A DNA stretch of 64,000 nucleotides, taken from assembly GCA_032718475.1 (NCBI GenBank), contig JAUCBJ010006746.1:1-64000 (forward strand), written 5' to 3'. Made by a program: the position numbers and the translations under genes. Below the pieces are notes generated by a model that worked only from the letters and a program-made list of their open reading frames with translations, searched no databases and was not told the DNA's origin. Positions 43,201 through 58,200 of the stretch are shown in pieces. Origin of the DNA: Nemertoderma westbladi (taxonomy: Eukaryota; Xenacoelomorpha; Nemertodermatida; Nemertodermatidae). The first letter of the stretch is position 1; the number at the start of each line of letters is the position of its first letter.

Positions 43201-46200
43201 TAACAACGCTCCATGTAGCATCCTATTGTTACTTACTTAACCTCCCTAACAACGCTCCATGTAGCATCCTATTGTTACTTACTTAGCATCCCTAACAACG
43301 CTCTATGTAGCATCTTATTGTTACTTACTTAGCCTCCCTAACAACGCTCCATGTAGCATCCTATTGTTACTTACTTAGCATCCCTAACAACGCTCTATGT
43401 AGCATCTTATTGTTACTTACTTAGCCTCCCTAACAACGCTCCATGTAGCATCCTATTGTTACTTACTTAGCCTCCCTAACAACGCTCCATGTAGCATCCT
43501 ATTGTTACTTATTTAGCCTCCCTAACAACGCTCCATGTAGCATCCTATTGTTACTTACTTAACCTCCCTAACAACGCTCCATGTAGCATCATATTGTTAC
43601 TTACTTAGCCTCCCTAACAACGCTCTCTGTAGCATCCTATTGTTACTTACTTAGCCTCCCTAACAACGCTCTCTGTAGCATCCTATTGTTATTTACTTAG
43701 CCTCCCTAACAACGCTCCATGTAGCATCCCATTGTTACTTACTTAGCCTCCCTAACAACGCTCTCTGTATCATCTTATTGTTACTTACTTAGCCTCCCTA
43801 ACAACGCTCCATGTAGCATCCTATTGTCACTTACTTAGCCTCCCTAACAACGCTCTCTGTATCATCCTATTGTCACTTACTTAGCCTCCCTAACAACGCT
43901 CTCTGTATCATCCTATTGTTACTTACTTAGCATCCCTAACAACGCTCTATGTAGCATCTTATTGTTACTTACTTAGCCTCCCTAACAACGCTCCATGTAG
44001 CATCCTATTGTTACTTACTTAGCCTCCCTAACAACGCTTTCTGTAACATCCTATTGTTACTTACTTAGCATCCCTAACAACGCTCTATGTAGCATCTTAT
44101 TGTTACTTACTTAGCCTCCCTAACAACGCTCCATGTAGCATCCTATTGTTACTTACTTAGCATCCCTAACAACGCTCTATGTAGCATCTTATTGTTACTT
44201 ACTTAGCCTCCCTAACAACGCTCCATGTAGCATCCTATTGTTACTTACTTAGCCTCCCTAACAACGCTCCATGTAACATCCTATTGTTACTTACTTAGCC
44301 TCCCTAACAACGCTCCATGTAGCAGCCTATTGTTACTTACTTAGCCTCCCTAACAACGCTCCATGTAACATCCTATTGTTACTTACTTAGCCTCCCTAAC
44401 AACGCTCCATGTAGCAGCCTATTGTTACTTACTTAGCCTCCCTAACAACGCTCTCTTTATCATCCTATTGTTACTTACTTAGCCTCCCTAACAACGCTCT
44501 CTGTATCATCCTATTGTTACTTACTTAGCCTCCCTCACAACGCTCTCTGTAACATCCTATTGTTACTTACTTAGCCTCCCTAACAACGCTCTCTGTAGCA
44601 TCCTATTGTTACTTACTTAGCCTCCCTAACAACGCTCCATGTAGCATCCTATTGTTACTTACTTAGCCTCCCTAACAACGCTATCTATAGCATCCTATTG
44701 TTACTTACTTAGCCTCCCTAACAACGCTCCATGTAGCATCCTATTGTTACTTACTTAGCCTCCCTAACAACGCTATCTATAGCATCCTATTGTTACTTAC
44801 TTAGCCTCCCTAACAACGCTCTCTGTATCATCCTATTGTTACTTACTTAGCCTCCCTCACAACGCTCTCTGTAACATCCTATTGTTACTTACTTAGCCTC
44901 CCTAACAACGCTCTCTGTAGCATCCTATTGTTACTTACTTAGCCTCCCTAACAACGCTCCATGTAGCATCCTATTGTTACTTACTTAGCCTCCCTAACAA
45001 CGCTATCTATAGCATCCTATTGTTACTTACTTAGCATCCCTAACAACGCTCTATGTAGCATCTTATTGTTACTTACTTAGCCTCCCTAACAACGCTCCAT
45101 GTAGCATCCTATTGTTACTTACTTAGCCTCCCTCACAACGCTCTCTGTAACATCCTATTGTTACTTACTTAGCCTCCCTAACAACGCTCTCTGTAGCATC
45201 CTATTGTTACTTACTTAGCCTCCCTAACAACGCTCCATGTAGCATCCTATTGTTACTTACTTAGCCTCCCTCACAACGCTCTCTGTAACATCCTATTGTT
45301 ACTTACTTATCCTCCCTAACAACGCTCTCTGTAGCATCCTATTGTTACTTACTTAGCCTCCCTAACAACGCTCCATGTAGCATCCTATTGTTACTTACTT
45401 AGCCTCCCTAACAACGCTATCTGTAGCATCCTATTGTTACTTACTTACCCTCCCTAACAACGCTCCATGTAGCATCCTATTGTTACTTACTTAGCCTCCC
45501 TAACAACGCTCCATGTAGCATCCTATTGTTACTTATTTAGCCTCCCTAACAACGCTCCATGTAGCATCCTATTGTTACTTACTTAACCTCCCTAACAACG
45601 CTCCATGTAGCATCCTATTGTTACTTACTTAGCCTCCCTAACAACGCTCCCTGTAACATCCTATTGTTACTTACTTAGCCTCCCTAACAACGCTCTCTGT
45701 ATCATCCTATTGTTACTTATTTAGCCTCCCTAACAACGCTCCATGTAGCATCCTATTGTTACTTACTTAGCATCCCTAACAACGCTCCATGTAGCATCCT
45801 ATTGTTACTTATTTAGCATCCCTAACAACGCTCTATGTAGCATCTTATTGTTACTTACTTAGCCTCCCTAACAACGCTCCATGTAGCATCCTATTGTTAC
45901 TTACTTAGCATCCCTAACAACGCTCTATGTAGCATCTTATTGTTACTTACTTAGCCTCCCTAACAACGCTCCATGTAGCATCCTATTGTTACTTACTTAG
46001 CATCCCTAACAACGCTCTATGTAGCATCTTATTGTTACTTACTTAGCCTCCCTAACAACGCTCCATGTAGCATCCTATTGTTACTTACTTAGCATCCCTA
46101 ACAACGCTCTATGTAGCATCTTATTGTTACTTACTTAGCCTCCCTAACAACGCTCCATGTAGCATCCTATTGTTACTTACTTAACCTCCCTAACAACGCT

Positions 46201-49200
46201 CCATGTAGCATCCTATTGTTACTTACTTAGCATCCCTAACAACGCTCTATGTAGCATCTTATTGTTACTTACTTAGCCTCCCTAACAACGCTCCATGTAG
46301 CATCTTATTGTTACTTACTTAGCCTCCCTAACAACGCTCCATGTAGCATCCTATTGTTACTTACTTAACCTCCCTAACAACGCTCCATGTAGCATCCTAT
46401 TGTTACTTACTTAGCATCCCTAACAACGCTCTATGTAGCATCCTATTGTTACTTACTTAGCATCCCTAACAACGCTCTATGTAGCATCTTATTGTTACTT
46501 ACTTAGCCTCCCTAACAACGCTCCATGTAGCATCCTATTGTTACTTACTTAACCTCCCTAACAACGCCCCATGTAGCATCCTATTGTTACTTACTTAGCA
46601 TCCCTAACAACGCTCTCTGTAGCATCCTATTGTTACTTACTTAGCCTCCCTAACAACGCTCTCTGTAGCATCCTATTGTTACTTTCTTAGCTTCCCTAAC
46701 AACGCTCTATGTAGCATCTTATTGTTACTTACTTAGCCTCCCTAACAACGCTCCATGTAGCATCCTATTGTTACTTACTTAGCATCCCTAACAACGCTCT
46801 ATGTAGCATCTTATTGTTACTTACTTAGCCTCCCTAACAACGCTCCATGTAGCATCCTATTGTTACTTACTTAGCCTCCCTAACAACGCTCCATGTAGCA
46901 TCCTATTGTTACTTACTAGCCTCCCTAACAACGCTCCATGTAGCATCCTATTGTTACTTACTTAACCTCCCTAACAACGCTCCATGTAGCATCATATTGT
47001 TACTTACTTAGCCTCCCTAACAACGCTCTCTGTAGCATCCTATTGTTACTTACTTAGCCTCCCTAACAACGCTCTCTGTAGCATCCTATTGTTATTTACT
47101 TAGCCTCCCTAACAACGCTCCATGTAGCATCCCATTGTTACTTACTTAGCCTCCCTAACAACGCTCCATGTAGCATCCTATTGTTACTTACTTAGCCTCC
47201 CTAACAACGCTCTCTGTATCATCTTATTGTTACTTACTTAGCCTCCCTAACAACGCTCCATGTAGCATCCTATTGTCACTTACTTAGCCTCCCTAACAAC
47301 GCTCTCTGTATCATCCTATTGTCACTTACTTAGCCTCCCTAACAACGCTCTCTGTATCATCCTATTGTTACTTACTTAGCATCCCTAACAACGCTCTATG
47401 TAGCATCTTATTGTTACTTACTTAGCCTCCCTAACAACGCTCCATGTAGCATCCTATTGTTACTTACTTAGCCTCCCTAACAACGCTTTCTGTAACATCC
47501 TATTGTTACTTACTTAGCATCCCTAACAACGCTCTATGTAGCATCTTATTGTTACTTACTTAGCCTCCCTAACAACGCTCCATGTAGCATCCTATTGTTA
47601 CTTACTTAGCATCCCTAACAACGCTCTATGTAGCATCTTATTGTTACTTACTTAGCCTCCCTAACAACGCTCCATGTAGCATCCTATTGTTACTTTCTTA
47701 GCATCCCTAACAACGCTCTATGTAGCATCTTATTGTTACTTACTTAGCCTCCCTAACAACGCTCTCTTTATCATCCTATTGTTACTTACTTAGCCTCCCT
47801 AACAACGCTATCTGTATCATGCTATTGTTACTTACTTAGCCTCCCTAACAACGCTCCATGTAGCAGCCTATTGTTACTTACTTAGCCTCCCTAACAACGC
47901 TCTCTTTATCATCCTATTGTTACTTACTTAGCCTCCCTAACAACGCTCCATGTAGCATCCTATTGTTACTTACTTAGCCTCCCTAACAACGCTCTCTGTA
48001 GCATCCTATTGTTACTTACTTAGCCTCCCTAACAACGCTCTCTGTATCATCCTATTGTTACTTACTTAGCCTCCCTAACAACGCTCTCTGTAGCATCCTA
48101 TTGTTACTTACTTAGCCTCCCTAACAACGCTCTCTGTATCATCCTATTGTTACTTACTTAGCCTCCCTCACAACGCTCTCTGTAACATCCTATTGTTACT
48201 TACTTAGCCTCCCTAAAAACGCTCTCTGTAGCATCCTATTGTTACTTACTTAGCCTCCCTAACAACGCTCCATGTAGCATCCTATTGTTACTTACTTAGC
48301 CTCCCTAACAACGCTATCTATAGCATCCTATTGTTACTTACTTAGCCTCCCTAACAACGCTCCATGTAGCATCCTATTGTTACTTACTTAGCCTCCCTCA
48401 CAACGCTCTCTGTAACATCCTATTGTTACTTACTTAGCCTCCCTAACAACGCTCTCTGTAGCATCCTATTGTTACTTACTTAGCCTCCCTAACAACGCTC
48501 CATGTAGCATCCTATTGTTACTTACTTAGCCTCCCTCACAACGCTCTCTGTAACATCCTATTGTTACTTACTTAGCCTCCCTAACAACGCTCTCTGTAGC
48601 ATCCTATTGTTACTTACTTAGCCTCCCTAACAACGCTCCATGTAGCATCCTATTGTTACTTACTTAGCCTCCCTAACAACGCTATCTGTAGCATCCTATT
48701 GTTACTTACTTAGCCTCCCTAACAACGCTCCATGTAGCATCCTATTGTTACTTACTTAGCCTCCCTAACAACGCTCCATGTAGCATCCTATTGTTACTTA
48801 TTTAGCCTCCCTAACAACGCTCCATGTAGCATCCTATTGTTACTTACTTAACCTCCCTAACAACGCTCCATGTAGCATCCTATTGTTACTTACTTAGCCT
48901 CCCTAACAACGCTCCCTGTAACATCCTATTGTTACTTACTTAGCCTCCCTAACAACGCTCTCTGTATCATCCTATTGTTACTTATTTAGCCTCCCTAACA
49001 ACGCTCCATGTAGCATCCTATTGTTACTTACTTAGCATCCCTAACAACGCTCCATGTAGCATCCTATTGTTACTTATTTAGCATCCCTAACAACGCTCTA
49101 TGTAGCATCTTATTGTTACTTACTTAGCCTCCCTAACAACGCTCCATGTAGCATCCTATTGTTACTTACTTAGCATCCCTAACAACGCTCTATGTAGCAT

Positions 49201-52200
49201 CTTATTGTTACTTACTTAGCCTCCCTAACAACGCTCCATGTAGCATCCTATTGTTACTTACTTAGCATCCCTAACAACGCTCTATGTAGCATCTTATTGT
49301 TACTTACTTAGCCTCCCTAACAACGCTCCATGTAGCATCCTATTGTTACTTACTTAGCATCCCTAACAACGCTCTATGTAGCATCTTATTGTTACTTACT
49401 TAGCCTCCCTAACAACGCTCCATGTAGCATCCTATTGTTACTTACTTAACCTCCCTAACAACGCTCCATGTAGCATCCTATTGTTACTTACTTAGCATCC
49501 CTAACAACGCTCTATGTAGCATCTTATTGTTACTTACTTAGCCTCCCTAACAACGCTCCATGTAGCATCCTATTGTTACTTACTTAGCATCCCTAACAAC
49601 GCTCTATGTAGCATCTTATTGTTACTTACTTAGCCTCCCTAACAACGCTCCATGTAGCATCCTATTGTTACTTACTTAGCCTCCCTAACAACGCTCCATG
49701 TAGCATCCTATTGTTACTTATTTAGCCTCCCTAACAACGCTCCATGTAGCATCCTATTGTTACTTACTTAACCTCCCTAACAACGCTCCATGTAGCATCA
49801 TATTGTTACTTACTTAGCCTCCCTAACAACGCTCTCTGTAGCATCCTATTGTTACTTACTTAGCCTCCCTAACAACGCTCTCTGTAGCATCCTATTGTTA
49901 TTTACTTAGCCTCCCTAACAACGCTCCATGTAGCATCCCATTGTTACTTACTTAGCCTCCCTAACAACGCTCTCTGTATCATCTTATTGTTACTTACTTA
50001 GCCTCCCTAACAACGCTCCATGTAGCATCCTATTGTCACTTACTTAGCCTCCCTAACAACGCTCTCTGTATCATCCTATTGTCACTTACTTAGCCTCCCT
50101 AACAACGCTCTCTGTATCATCCTATTGTTACTTACTTAGCATCCCTAACAACGCTCTATGTAGCATCTTATTGTTACTTACTTAGCCTCCCTAACAACGC
50201 TCCATGTAGCATCCTATTGTTACTTACTTAGCCTCCCTAACAACGCTTTCTGTAACATCCTATTGTTACTTACTTAGCATCCCTAACAACGCTCTATGTA
50301 GCATCCTATTGTTACTTACTTAGCCTCCCTAACAACGCTCCATGTAGCATCTTATTGTTACTTACTTAGCCTCCCTAACAACGCTCTATGTAGCATCTTA
50401 TTGTTACTTACTTAGCCTCCCTAACAACGCTCCATGTAGCATCCTATTGTTACTTACTTAGCATCCCTAACAACGCTCTATGTAGCATCTTATTGTTACT
50501 TACTTAGCCTCCCTAACAACGCTCCATGTAGCATCCTATTGTTACTTACTTAACCTCCCTAACAACGCTCTCTGTAGCATCCTATTGTTATTTACTTAGC
50601 CTCCCTAACAACGCTCCCTGTAGCATCCTATTGTTACTTACTTAGCCTCCCTCACAACGCTCTCTGTAACATCCTATTGTTACTTACTTAGCCTCCCTAA
50701 CAACGCTCTCTGTATCATCCTATTGTTACTTACTTAGCCTCCCTAACAACGCTCCATGTAGCATCCTATTGTTACTTACTTAGCATCCCTAACAACGCTC
50801 TATGTAGCATCTTATTGTTACTTACTTAGCCTCCCTAACAACGCTCCATGTAGCATCCTATTGTTACTTACTTAGCATCCCTAACAACGCTCCATGTAGC
50901 ATCCTATTGTTACTTACTTAGCCTCCCTAACAACGCTCCCTGTAACATCCTATTGTTACTTACTTAGCCTCCCTAACAACGCTCTCTGTATCATCCTATT
51001 GTTACTTATTTAGCCTCCCTAACAACGCTCCATGTAGCATCCTATTGTTACTTACTTAGCATCCCTAACAACGCTCCATGTAGCATCCTATTGTTACTTA
51101 TTTAGCATCCCTAACAACGCTCTATGTAGCATCTTATTGTTACTTACTTAGCCTCCCTAACAACGCTCCATGTAGCATCCTATTGTTACTTACTTAGCAT
51201 CCCTAACAACGCTCTATGTAGCATCTTATTGTTACTTACTTAGCCTCCCTAACAACGCTCCATGTAGCATCCTATTGTTACTTACTTAACCTCCCTAACA
51301 ACGCTCCATGTAGCATCCTATTGTTACTTACTTAACCTCCCTAACAACGCTCCATGTAGCATCCTATTGTTACTTACTTAGCCTCCCTAACAACGCTCCC
51401 TGTAACATCCTATTGTTACTTACTTAGCCTCCCTAACAACGCTCTCTGTATCATCCTATTGTTACTTATTTAGCCTCCCTAACAACGCTCCATGTAGCAT
51501 CCTATTGTTACTTACTTAGCATCCCTAACAACGCTCCATGTAGCATCCTATTGTTACTTATTTAGCATCCCTAACAACGCTCTATGTAGCATCTTATTGT
51601 TACTTACTTAGCCTCCCTAACAACGCTCCATGTAGCATCCTATTGTTACTTACTTAGCATCCCTAACAACGCTCTATGTAGCATCTTATTGTTACTTACT
51701 TAGCCTCCCTAACAACGCTCCATGTAGCATCTTATTGTTACTTACTTAGCCTCCCTAACAACGCTCCATGTAGCATCCTATTGTTACTTACTTAGCCTCC
51801 CTAACAACGCTCCATGTAGCATCCTATTGTTACTTACTAGCCTCCCTAACAACGCTCCATGTAGCATCCTATTGTTACTTACTTAACCTCCCTAACAACG
51901 CTCCATGTAGCATCATATTGTTACTTACTTAGCCTCCCTAACAACGCTCTCTGTAGCATCCTATTGTTACTTACTTAGCCTCCCTAACAACGCTCTCTGT
52001 AGCATCCTATTGTTATTTACTTAGCCTCCCTAACAACGCTCTATGTAGCATCTTATTGTTACTTACTTAGCCTCCCTAACAACGCTCCATGTAGCATCCT
52101 ATTGTTACTTACTTAGCCTCCCTAACAACGCTCTCTGTAGCATCCTATTGTTACTTACTTAGCCTCCCTAACAACGCTCTCTGTAGCATCCTATTGTTAT

Positions 52201-55200
52201 TTACTTAGCCTCCCTAACAACGCTCTATGTAGCATCTTATTGTTACTTACTTAGCCTCCCTAACAACGCTCCATGTAGCATCATATTGTTACTTACTTAG
52301 CCTCCCTAACAACGCTCTCTGTAGCATCCTATTGTTACTTACTTAGCCTCCCTAACAACGCTCCATGTAGCATCCCATTGTTACTTACTTAGCCTCCCTA
52401 ACAACGCTCTCTGTATCATCTTATTGTTACTTACTTAGCCTCCCTAACAACGCTCCATGTAGCATCCTATTGTCACTTACTTAGCCTCCCTAACAACGCT
52501 CTCTGTATCATCCTATTGTCACTTACTTAGCCTCCCTAACAACGCTCTCTGTATCATCCTATTGTTACTTACTTAGCATCCCTAACAACGCTCTATGTAG
52601 CATCTTATTGTTACTTACTTAGCCTCCCTAACAACGCTCCATGTAGCATCCTATTGTTACTTACTTAGCCTCCCTAACAACGCTTTCTGTAACATCCTAT
52701 TGTTACTTACTTAGCATCCCTAACAACGCTCTATGTAGCATCTTATTGTTACTTACTTAGCCTCCCTAACAACGCTCCATGTAGCATCCTATTGTTACTT
52801 ACTTAGCATCCCTAACAACGCTCTATGTAGCATCTTATTGTTACTTACTTAGCCTCCCTAACAACGCTCCATGTAGCATCCTATTGTTACTTACTTAGCA
52901 TCCCTAACAACGCTCCATGTAGCATCCTATTGTTACTTACTTAGCCTCCCTAACAACGCTCCATGTAGCATCCTATTGTTACTTACTTAGCATCCCTAAC
53001 AACGCTCTATGTAGCATCTTATTGTTACTTACTTAGCCTCCCTAACAACGCTTTCTGTAACATCCTATTGTTACTTACTTAGCATCCCTAACAACGCTCT
53101 ATGTAGCATCTTATTGTTACTTACTTAGCCTCCCTAACAACGCTCCATGTAGCATCCTATTGTTACTTACTTAGCCTCCCTAACAACGCTTTCTGTAACA
53201 TCCTATTGTTACTTACTTAGCATCCCTAACAACGCTCTATGTAGCATCTTATTGTTACTTACTTAGCCTCCCTAACAACGCTCCATGTAGCATCCTATTG
53301 TTACTTACTTAGCATCCCTAACAACGCTCTCTGTAGCATCCTATTGTTACTTACTTAGCATCCCTAACAACGCTCTATGTAGCATCTTATTGTTACTTAC
53401 TTAGCATCCCTAACAACGCTCTATGTAGCATCTTATTGTTACTTACTTAGCCTCCCTAACAACGCTCCATGTAGCATCCTATTGTTACTTACTTAGCATC
53501 CCTAACAACGCTTTCTGTAACATCCTATTGTTACTTACTTAGCATCCCTAACAACGCTCTATGTAGCATCTTATTGTTACTTACTTAGCCTCCCTAACAA
53601 CGCTCCATGTAGCATCCTATTGTTACTTACTTAGCATCCCTAACAACGCTCTCTGCAGCATCCTATTGTTACTTACTTAGCATCCCTAACAACGCTCTAT
53701 GTAGCATCTTATTGTTACTTACTTAGCATCCCTAACAACGCTCTATGTAGCATCTTATTGTTACTTACTTAGCCTCCCTAACAACGCTCCATGTAGCATC
53801 CTATTGTTACTTACTTAGCATCCCTAACAACGCTTTCTGTAACATCCTATTGTTACTTACTTAGCATCCCTAACAACGCTCTATGTAGCATCTTATTGTT
53901 ACTTACTTAGCCTCCCTAACAACGCTCCATGTAGCATCCTATTGTTACTTACTTAGCATCCCTAACAACGCTCTCTGTAGCATCCTATTGTTACTTACTT
54001 AGCATCCCTAACAACGCTCTATGTAGCATCTTATTGTTACTTACTTAGCATCCCTAACAACGCTCTATGTAGCATCTTATTGTTACTTACTTAGCCTCCC
54101 TAACAACGCTCCATGTAGCATCCTATTGTTACTTACTTAGCATCCCTAACAACGCTCTATGTAGCATCTTATTGTTACTTACTTAGCCTCCCTAACAACG
54201 CTCCATGTAGCATCCTATTGTTACTTACTTAGCATCCCTAACAACGCTCTATGTAGCATCTTATTGTTACTTACTTAGCCTCCCTAACAACGCTCCATGT
54301 AGCATCCTATTGTTACTTACTTAGCATCCCTAACAACGCTCTATGTAGCATCTTATTGTTACTTACTTAGCCTCCCTAACAACGCTCCATGTAGCATCCT
54401 ATTGTTACTTACTTAGCATCCCTAACAACGCTCTATGTAGCATCTTATTGTTACTTACTTAGCCTCCCTAACAACGCTCCATGTAGCATCCTATTGTTAC
54501 TTACTTAGCCTCCCTAACAACGCTCCATGTAGCATCCTATTGTTACTTACTTAGCCTCCCTAACAACGCTCCATGTAGCATCCTATTGTTACTTACTTAG
54601 CATCCCTAACAACGCTCCATGTAGCATCTTATTGTTACTTACTTAGCCTCCCTAACAACGCTCCATGTAGCATCCTATTGTTACTTACTTAACCTCCCTA
54701 ACAACGCTCCATGTAGCATCCTATTGTTACTTACTTAGCATCCCTAACAACGCTCTATGTAGCATCTTATTGTTACTTACTTAGCCTCCCTAACAACGCT
54801 CCATGTAGCATCCTATTGTTACTTACTTAGCATCCCTAACAACGCTCTATGTAGCATCTTATTGTTACTTACTTAGCCTCCCTAACAACGCTCCATGTAG
54901 CATCCTATTGTTACTTACTTAGCATCCCTAACAACGCTCTATGTAGCATCTTATTGTTACTTACTTAGCCTCCCTAACAACGCTCCATGTAGCATCCTAT
55001 TGTTACTTACTTAGCATCCCTAACAACGCTCTATGTAGCATCTTATTGTTACTTACTTAGCCTCCCTAACAACGCTCCATGTAGCATCCTATTGTTACTT
55101 ACTTAGCATCCCTAACAACGCTCTATGTAGCATCTTATTGTTACTTACTTAGCCTCCCTAACAACGCTCCATGTAGCATCCTATTGTTACTTACTTAGCC

Positions 55201-58200
55201 TCCCTAACAACGCTTTCTGTAACATCCTATTGTTACTTACTTAGCATCCCTAACAACGCTCTATGTAGCATCTTATTGTTACTTACTTAGCCTCCCTAAC
55301 AACGCTCCATGTAGCATCCTATTGTTACTTACTTAGCATCCCTAACAACGCTCTATGTAGCATCTTATTGTTACTTACTTAGCCTCCCTAACAACGCTCC
55401 ATGTAGCATCCTATTGTTACTTACTTAGCATCCCTAACAACGCTCTATGTAGCATCTTATTGTTACTTACTTAGCCTCCCTAACAACGCTCCATGTAGCA
55501 TCCTATTGTTACTTACTTAGCATCCCTAACAACGCTCTATGTAGCATCTTATTGTTACTTACTTAGCCTCCCTAACAACGCTCCATGTAGCATCCTATTG
55601 TTACTTACTTAGCATCCCTAACAACGCTCTATGTAGCATCTTATTGTTACTTACTTAGCCTCCCTAACAACGCTCCATGTAGCATCCTATTGTTACTTAC
55701 TTAGCCTCCCTAACAACGCTTTCTGTAACATCCTATTGTTACTTACTTAGCATCCCTAACAACGCTCTATGTAGCATCTTATTGTTACTTACTTAGCCTC
55801 CCTAACAACGCTCCATGTAGCATCCTATTGTTACTTACTTAGCATCCCTAACAACGCTCTATGTAGCATCTTATTGTTACTTACTTAGCCTCCCTAACAA
55901 CGCTCCATGTAGCATCCTATTGTTACTTACTTAGCATCCCTAACAACGCTCCATGTAGCATCCTATTGTTACTTACTTAGCCTCCCTAACAACGCTCCAT
56001 GTAGCATCCTATTGTTACTTACTTAGCATCCCTAACAACGCTCTATGTAGCATCTTATTGTTACTTACTTAGCCTCCCTAACAACGCTTTCTGTAACATC
56101 CTATTGTTACTTACTTAGCATCCCTAACAACGCTCTATGTAGCATCTTATTGTTACTTACTTAGCCTCCCTAACAACGCTCCATGTAGCATCCTATTGTT
56201 ACTTACTTAGCCTCCCTAACAACGCTTTCTGTAACATCCTATTGTTACTTACTTAGCATCCCTAACAACGCTCTATGTAGCATCTTATTGTTACTTACTT
56301 AGCCTCCCTAACAACGCTCCATGTAGCATCCTATTGTTACTTACTTAGCATCCCTAACAACGCTCTCTGTAGCATCCTATTGTTACTTACTTAGCATCCC
56401 TAACAACGCTCTATGTAGCATCTTATTGTTACTTACTTAGCATCCCTAACAACGCTCTATGTAGCATCTTATTGTTACTTACTTAGCCTCCCTAACAACG
56501 CTCCATGTAGCATCCTATTGTTACTTACTTAGCATCCCTAACAACGCTTTCTGTAACATCCTATTGTTACTTACTTAGCATCCCTAACAACGCTCTATGT
56601 AGCATCTTATTGTTACTTACTTAGCCTCCCTAACAACGCTCCATGTAGCATCCTATTGTTACTTACTTAGCATCCCTAACAACGCTCTCTGTAGCATCCT
56701 ATTGTTACTTACTTAGCATCCCTAACAACGCTCTATGTAGCATCTTATTGTTACTTACTTAGCATCCCTAACAACGCTCTATGTAGCATCTTATTGTTAC
56801 TTACTTAGCCTCCCTAACAACGCTCCATGTAGCATCCTATTGTTACTTACTTAGCATCCCTAACAACGCTTTCTGTAACATCCTATTGTTACTTACTTAG
56901 CATCCCTAACAACGCTCTATGTAGCATCTTATTGTTACTTACTTAGCCTCCCTAACAACGCTCCATGTAGCATCCTATTGTTACTTACTTAGCATCCCTA
57001 ACAACGCTCTCTGTAGCATCCTATTGTTACTTACTTAGCATCCCTAACAACGCTCTATGTAGCATCTTATTGTTACTTACTTAGCATCCCTAACAACGCT
57101 CTATGTAGCATCTTATTGTTACTTACTTAGCCTCCCTAACAACGCTCCATGTAGCATCCTATTGTTACTTACTTAGCATCCCTAACAACGCTCTATGTAG
57201 CATCTTATTGTTACTTACTTAGCCTCCCTAACAACGCTCCATGTAGCATCCTATTGTTACTTACTTAGCATCCCTAACAACGCTCTATGTAGCATCTTAT
57301 TGTTACTTACTTAGCCTCCCTAACAACGCTCCATGTAGCATCCTATTGTTACTTACTTAGCATCCCTAACAACGCTCTATGTAGCATCTTATTGTTACTT
57401 ACTTAGCCTCCCTAACAACGCTCCATGTAGCATCCTATTGTTACTTACTTAGCATCCCTAACAACGCTCTATGTAGCATCTTATTGTTACTTACTTAGCC
57501 TCCCTAACAACGCTCCATGTAGCATCCTATTGTTACTTACTTAGCCTCCCTAACAACGCTCCATGTAGCATCCTATTGTTACTTACTTAGCCTCCCTAAC
57601 AACGCTCCATGTAGCATCCTATTGTTACTTACTTAGCATCCCTAACAACGCTCCATGTAGCATCTTATTGTTACTTACTTAGCCTCCCTAACAACGCTCC
57701 ATGTAGCATCCTATTGTTACTTACTTAGCCTCCCTAACAACGCTCCATGTAGCATCCTATTGTTACTTACTTAGCATCCCTAACAACGCTCTATGTAGCA
57801 TCTTATTGTTACTTACTTAGCCTCCCTAACAACGCTCCATGTAGCATCCTATTGTTACTTACTTAGCATCCCTAACAACGCTCTATGTAGCATCTTATTG
57901 TTACTTACTTAGCCTCCCTAACAACGCTCCATGTAGCATCCTATTGTTACTTACTTAGCCTCCCTAACAACGCTCCATGTAGCATCCTATTGTTACTTAC
58001 TTAGCATCCCTAACAACGCTCTATGTAGCATCTTATTGTTACTTACTTAGCCTCCCTAACAACGCTCCATGTAGCATCCTATTGTTACTTACTTAGCCTC
58101 CCTAACAACGCTCTATGTAGCATCCTATTGTTACTTACTTAGCCTCCCTAACAACGCTCCATGTAGCATCCTATTGTTACTTACTTAGCCTCCCTAACAA

